Assembly: GCF_025145845.1 (NCBI RefSeq)
Contig: NZ_CP102253.1
Coordinates: forward strand, 2,976,001 to 3,040,000
DNA length: 64,000 bases
Direction: 5' to 3'
From: Alistipes shahii WAL 8301
GTDB lineage: Bacteria; Bacteroidota; Bacteroidia; Bacteroidales; Rikenellaceae
Shown: positions 60,740-64,000 of the stretch, in pieces
Layout: the number at the start of each line of letters is the position of its first letter
How positions within the stretch are numbered: the stretch's first letter is position 1
Made by a program: the position numbers and the translations under genes
The notes under the pieces: model-generated
Databases searched by the model: none
Seen by the model: only the letters and a program-made list of their open reading frames with translations
What the model was told of the DNA's origin: nothing

Positions 60740-61675
60740 ATGCGAATAAAAGGAACTTTTCTCGACGAAATCAGCCATGATATTCCCCATCAGAACTGGG
60801 GCGAAGCCGAATGGGACCGTGATTTCGGCTACATGCGCGAAGCAGGCATTGACACCGTGATCCTGATCCGCTGCGGTTACCGCCGCTGGCAGACTTTTCC
60901 CTCGCGGGTGCTCACGGCCGAGGAGGGGTGTTACGAACCTCCCGTCGATCTGGTCGATATGTTCCTGCGCCTGAGCGACAAGTGGGGGATGAACTTCTGG
61001 TTCGGACTCTACGATTCGGGCAAGTACTGGGACCGCGGCGAATACGAACAGGAGGTGGCGCTGAACAAGCGTGTGATCGACGAGGCGTGGAGCCGTTACG
61101 GGCATTGCAAATCCTTTGCGGGATGGTATATTTCGCAGGAGTGCAGCCGCAATACCGGCAAGATCGTCGATCTGTATGCGAGTCTGGGACGCTATTGCAA
61201 GGAGGTTTCCGGCGGTCTTCCGACCATGATTTCCCCTTATATTGATGGCAGCAAGAACGTCAGCCAGTACAATGCGTCGACTTCGAAGGAGAACGTTGTG
61301 ACGCTCGAAAGCCATGAGCGCGAATGGGACGCCATCTTTGCTGGAATCCAAGGCGCCGTGGATATCGTCGCCTTTCAGGACGGCCATGTGGCGTATGACG
61401 AACTGGTCGATTTTCTGAAAGTCAACAAGAAACTGGCCGACCGTTACGGACTGGAGTGCTGGACCAATTCCGAGACCTTCGACCGCGATATGCCGATCAA
61501 GTTCCTGCCGATCAAATGGGAGAAGCTGCGGCTCAAGATGGGGCTGGCGGCTCAGGCCGGTTACCGGAACGCCATTACGTTCGAGTTCTCGCACTTTATG
61601 AGTCCGCAGTCGGCCTACCTGCAGGCGGGGCACTTGTACGACCGCTATATGGAGTATCTGAAAACCTTGGAATAG
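60740..61675 (+). CDS. DUF4434 protein, cytosolic form (glycosidase-like TIM barrel)
   Basis: 311 aa, no signal peptide. It begins MRIKGTFLDEISHDIPHQNW, then WDRDFGYMREAGIDTVILIR, FWFGLYDSGKYWDRGEYEQE, CKSFAGWYISQECSR and WTNSETFDRDMPIKFLPIKW. This is the DUF4434 family, distant relatives of GH-type TIM barrels (compare the C-terminal domain of PgaB). The conserved acidic residues (GWYxSQE, TNxExFD) could be catalytic. Seven bases separate it from its interrupted paralogue. Confidence 0.82.
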   Translation: MRIKGTFLDEISHDIPHQNWGEAEWDRDFGYMREAGIDTVILIRCGYRRWQTFPSRVLTAEEGCYEPPVDLVDMFLRLSDKWGMNFWFGLYDSGKYWDRGEYEQEVALNKRVIDEAWSRYGHCKSFAGWYISQECSRNTGKIVDLYASLGRYCKEVSGGLPTMISPYIDGSKNVSQYNASTSKENVVTLESHEREWDAIFAGIQGAVDIVAFQDGHVAYDELVDFLKVNKKLADRYGLECWTNSETFDRDMPIKFLPIKWEKLRLKMGLAAQAGYRNAITFEFSHFMSPQSAYLQAGHLYDRYMEYLKTLE

Positions 61676-61682
61676 AGACCCG

Positions 61683-61943
61683 ATGAACGGACATAACCTT
61701 AAACCGGGCGGTTTTGCGGCAGCGCTGGCCGTGCTGATCGCAGTCGTGCTGGCGTCCTGCTCCCCGAAGAGTGCGGCGGGCGGCGACGCGGCTTGCGGCC
61801 TGTCGGACGAGGATTTCAGGACCGAAGGCATCCTCGAAGCGATTCCTGTCCGCGCGACGTTTCTCGACGAGGTGAGCTGGGACATTCCCCACCAGAATTG
61901 GGGCGTCAGGGAGTGGGACGCCGATTTCCGGGCGATGAAAAAC
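61683..61943 (+). pseudogene. DUF4434 lipoprotein, 5' part, split by an insertion sequence
   Basis: 87 codons before the insertion. Lipoprotein signal up to VVLASC, a short linker, then VRATFLDEVSWDIPHQNWGV, closely matching the start of the DUF4434 protein upstream. The frame reads into the IS for nine codons and stops at 61970. The coding sequence resumes after the IS at 63308 (MGINTVVLIRAG). It is an exported paralogue of the cytosolic copy, now broken. Confidence 0.88.
61937..61943 (+). repeat. Target-site duplication, left copy
   Basis: GAAAAAC, repeated at 63301-63307. Joining the two sides across one copy restores the reading frame (A-M-K-N-M-G-I). Confidence 0.9.
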
Positions 61944-61948
61944 AGGCG

Positions 61949-61972
61949 TATAGGTCATTTCGGGTGCTAAAA
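61949..61972 (+). repeat. IS outer inverted repeat, left
   Basis: TATAGGTCATTTCGGGTGCT then AAAA; partner at 63273-63296 on the other strand. Confidence 0.75.
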
Positions 61973-62055
61973 TCGTTGTAATACTGGTGTCTGTCAGTAT
62001 GATATGACCATTCAAAACTTTTGAACACATATTTGATGCGAGCGCTTTCGCTCTA

Positions 62056-62092
62056 TAGGTCAAAACGGGTGCTGAAAATGGCACCCGTTTTT
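62056..62092 (+). repeat. IS inner inverted repeat, left, with terminator-like hairpin
   Basis: TAGGTCAAAACGGGTGCTGA then AA; directly followed by the complementary GCACCCGTTTTT, so the repeat doubles as a hairpin with T-run. Confidence 0.75.
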
Positions 62093-62215
62093 GGTGGATT
62101 CATCTGTATTTTGTTATTTTGCATTGCGGCTTAAAGCGTAACGGAGCTCTGCTGGGGAGCACCTCCGCCAGGAATAAAGCCGTCCAATATGCATAATGCG
62201 ATTCAGGAGATGGCC

Positions 62216-63161
62216 TTAGCGGTTGTCTCCTTTTTCATTATGCAATTTGGCATATGCCAAGAAAAACCCGTTCATCATCCGCTTGCGGTTTTCCTCAATC
62301 ATTCCCGGATGATTCCGCAAGGCTTTCTTCATGTCGGTGAATGTGCCTTCGATCATATTGTTTGTGTTGGGCATACCTCTGACTTTCTCGTATGTAAACA
62401 AAAAAGGAAGGTAGGTCGATATGCTGACCATGGCAGATCTGAGCCGTTGATGGGTATATATCGTGCGTCCGGTAATCTCGTTGACCGTCTTTTCTTTCAG
62501 GAAGTCATGCCATTTCCTCTTCCATTTCTCAAATGCACTGACGAATGCACTTTCATTCATGTCTTTTAGACGGTATGCAAGATCCAATAACTCCTTTCCT
62601 GCCTCAAGTTGCGGATTCTTGGTCAGTTTTCTTCTTATTATCGCCACCATGTGGAACTGGCACATCTGTATTCTGTATTCCGAAAGGACGGTAAACAGCT
62701 TTTGAAAACCATCAATGACAATCCCCTGAATGGCATACCCGCATCCTACTATATGTTTCACAGCGTCCTCGTAATCACTGATGTGCTCGTGGGCGATATG
62801 CTTCATGTAAAGAAGTCTGCCGCTTCCGCTTTCCAGAGCCAGCAGCACTCCTGTATTGCGCCCAAAATACGTGGCGTCGAGATGTATCACACCGCTTCCT
62901 TTGATCCTAGGCTGTTCCCAGCTGAACGAAATGGAGGCAAGCCGACGTGTCACGGTCGAAGCACTGAGACCTGTAGTTTCACTGATCTGGGCTATTGTCT
63001 GCTTGCCGTGCAGGTACATCTCCCAGATGTCTTCTTTTGTAAAATCACGCCCGCCGCTGAAGCGGCGTCCACAAACCATGCACTTGTATCGTTGGACGCT
63101 TTTGCGTTTTCCGTCCTTCTTTACAATGGGGGAATTGCATGTCGGGCATTTTTTTGTTCAT
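62216..63161 (-). CDS. IS256-like transposase, zinc-ribbon N-terminus, frame change in an A7 run
   Basis: The uninterrupted frame covers 62216-63079 from an internal Met, but the same frame upstream encodes a zinc ribbon (KCPTCNSPIVKKDGKR, YKCMVCGRRF) with no start codon before a TGA. An ATG at 63161-63159 leads into AAC-AAA-AAA-A and reaches this frame only if one A of the run (63149-63155) is skipped, giving about 315 codons. DDE residues are in HLDATYFGRN, IVIDGFQKLF and NNMIEGTFTD; CQFHM is the usual C-x2-H element. Frameshift or slippage at an A7 run is common in IS elements. Confidence 0.85.
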
Positions 63162-63214
63162 AATGCAATTTCTATATTTTCAAATGCCAAAATATACTGA
63201 AAATCAAATAGAAT

Positions 63215-63252
63215 GCCACGCTATCGGCACCCGTTTTGACCTATAGCGTGGC
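63215..63252. repeat. IS inner inverted repeat, right, inside a palindrome
   Basis: GCCACGCTAT...ATAGCGTGGC arms (63215-63224 / 63243-63252) enclose CGGCACCCGTTTTGACCTAT, the inverse of the inner left repeat. Confidence 0.7.
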
Positions 63253-63272
63253 GTTTTCCTGTTTTTGAGGCG

Positions 63273-63296
63273 TTTCAGCACCCGTTTTGACTAATA
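63273..63296 (-). repeat. IS outer inverted repeat, right
   Basis: Read on the minus strand TATTAGTCAAAACGGGTGCT then GAAA; 18 of 24 positions match the left end. Confidence 0.75.
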
Positions 63297-63300
63297 AGTC

Positions 63301-64000
63301 GAAAAACATGGGGATCAATACTGTGGTGCTGATCCGCGCCGGGCTGGGACGGTGGATCGCCGCGCCGTTCGAGTGCCTGCTCGAAAGCGAGGAGGTGTAC
63401 TATCCACCGGTCGATCTGGTGGAGATGTTCCTCACGCTGGCCGACAAATACGGCATGGCGTTCTATTTCGGCATGTACGATTCGGGCAAATACTGGCAGG
63501 AGGGCCTCTTCCGGCGCGAGATAGACCTGAACCTGAAACTGATCGACGAGGTGTGGGCCAGATACGGACATCACAAGTCGTTTCAGGGGTGGTATCTGTC
63601 GCAGGAGATCAGCCGCCGGACCAAAAACATGTCGCGCATCTATGCGGAAGTGGGCCGCCATGCCAAGGCGGTTTCGGGCGGCCTGAAAACGATGATTTCG
63701 CCCTACATCCACGGCATCAAGACCGATCAGGTGATGGCGGGCGACAAGGCCCTTTCGGTCGAAGAGCACCGCCGCGAGTGGAACGAGATACTGGGCAATG
63801 TCGCCGGAGCGGTGGACATCCTCGCGTTTCAGGACGGGCAGGTCGATTACCGCGAGTTGTACGATTATCTGGTGGTGAACAAGGCGCTGGCCGACAAATA
63901 CGGCATGGAGTGCTGGACCAACATCGAGTCGTTCGACCGCGACATGCCGATCCGCTTCCTGCCGATCAAATGGGAGAAACTGCTGCTGAAGCTGGACGCC
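63301..64000 (+). pseudogene. DUF4434 lipoprotein, 3' part, runs off the window
   Basis: Starts with the right GAAAAAC duplication and reads KNMGINTVVLIRAGLGRW, then VDLVEMFLTLADKYGMAFYF, GMYDSGKYWQEGL, HKSFQGWYLSQEISR and WTNIESFDRDMPIRFLPIKW. The frame is open to the last base of the window, so the C-terminus lies beyond it. It aligns along its whole length with the DUF4434 protein at 60740. An internal ATG could give a protein without signal peptide, but no promoter is evident. Confidence 0.88.

Larger units (their letters stand above)
61944..63300. mobile_element. Complete insertion sequence, about 1357 bp, IS256-like (zinc-binding transposase variant)
   Basis: The limits are set by the 7-bp duplication GAAAAAC and by restored reading frame across it. 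Terminal inverted repeats of about 24 bp (TATAGGTCATTTCGGGTGCT at the left, TATTAGTCAAAACGGGTGCT on the other strand at the right) match in 18 of 24 positions. One transposase gene runs on the minus strand. A second, better-matching pair of the same 22-bp motif lies inside (62056-62077 and 63224-63245). A hairpin AACGGGTGC/GCACCCGTT plus T-run (62064-62092) may shield the element from outside transcription. Confidence 0.9.

Overview
The window looks like a chromosomal segment of a gut Bacteroidetes, most likely an Alistipes-type (Rikenellaceae) species. The reasons are high GC with strong G/C third-position bias, several promoters with the Bacteroidetes -7 box TAnnTTTG, a SusC/SusD polysaccharide utilisation locus, ROK and membrane-AraC regulators, many short lipoproteins, and an acetate/butyrate kinase fermentation cluster. 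No rRNA, tRNA or CRISPR array was seen. The species name is inference.

Layout. 1-4.9 kb: a disturbed left part with the 3' end of a hexosaminidase-type gene, about 1 kb without a recognisable gene, and a three-gene minus-strand cassette (S1-like protein, two-TM membrane protein, small unknown protein). The S1 gene and a plus-strand lipoprotein gene are both beheaded at one breakpoint near 4110. 5-12.5 kb: core genes (hpt, queE, a FtsB/DivIC-like gene, thiL, aroQ, pyk), a flippase and a membrane AraC regulator. 12.5-21.3 kb: an LRR protein, the fermentation cluster ackA-ptb-buk, the fluoride channel crcB, proBA, and an orphan response regulator. 21.4-29.6 kb: DEAD-box helicase, a DUF349 protein, pyrG and yidC. 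29.7-36.4 kb: two exported proteins and a minus-strand operon recQ, 3'-5' exonuclease, rRNA methyltransferase, esterase.

36.5-40.1 kb: a likely metal-acquisition operon with a stand-alone PqqD-like protein, a Cys/His-rich exported protein, a TonB receptor and an HMA metallochaperone. 40.2-41.3 kb: a truncated ECF sigma gene beside two divergent promoter-like elements of identical geometry (TGTAACC-N15-CGTCTAAC). 41.3-46.6 kb: a metallo-beta-lactamase-fold lipoprotein, a lipoprotein, an MFS pump, rpmI-rplT without infC, and an MgtC-family protein.

46.7-64.0 kb: a polysaccharide utilisation locus run by a ROK regulator. It encodes a phosphodiester glycosidase (NAGPA type), two GH10-like lipoproteins, SusC (frameshifted in a 10-G tract), SusD, a SusE-position lipoprotein, an SGNH esterase, a DUF5009 (HGSNAT-like) membrane acyltransferase, and two DUF4434 proteins. 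The second DUF4434 gene is split by a complete insertion sequence with 7-bp target duplications. The gene set points to a glycan carrying GlcNAc-1-phosphodiesters and/or acetylated amino sugars. This is the best candidate here for an undescribed system.

Dispersed GC-rich intergenic repeats occur throughout 6-26 kb. Several genes carry scars of small deletions or insertions (near 4110, 40545, possibly 44830, the poly-G tract, the IS). They point either to active gene decay or to assembly and homopolymer errors, which the sequence alone cannot separate.
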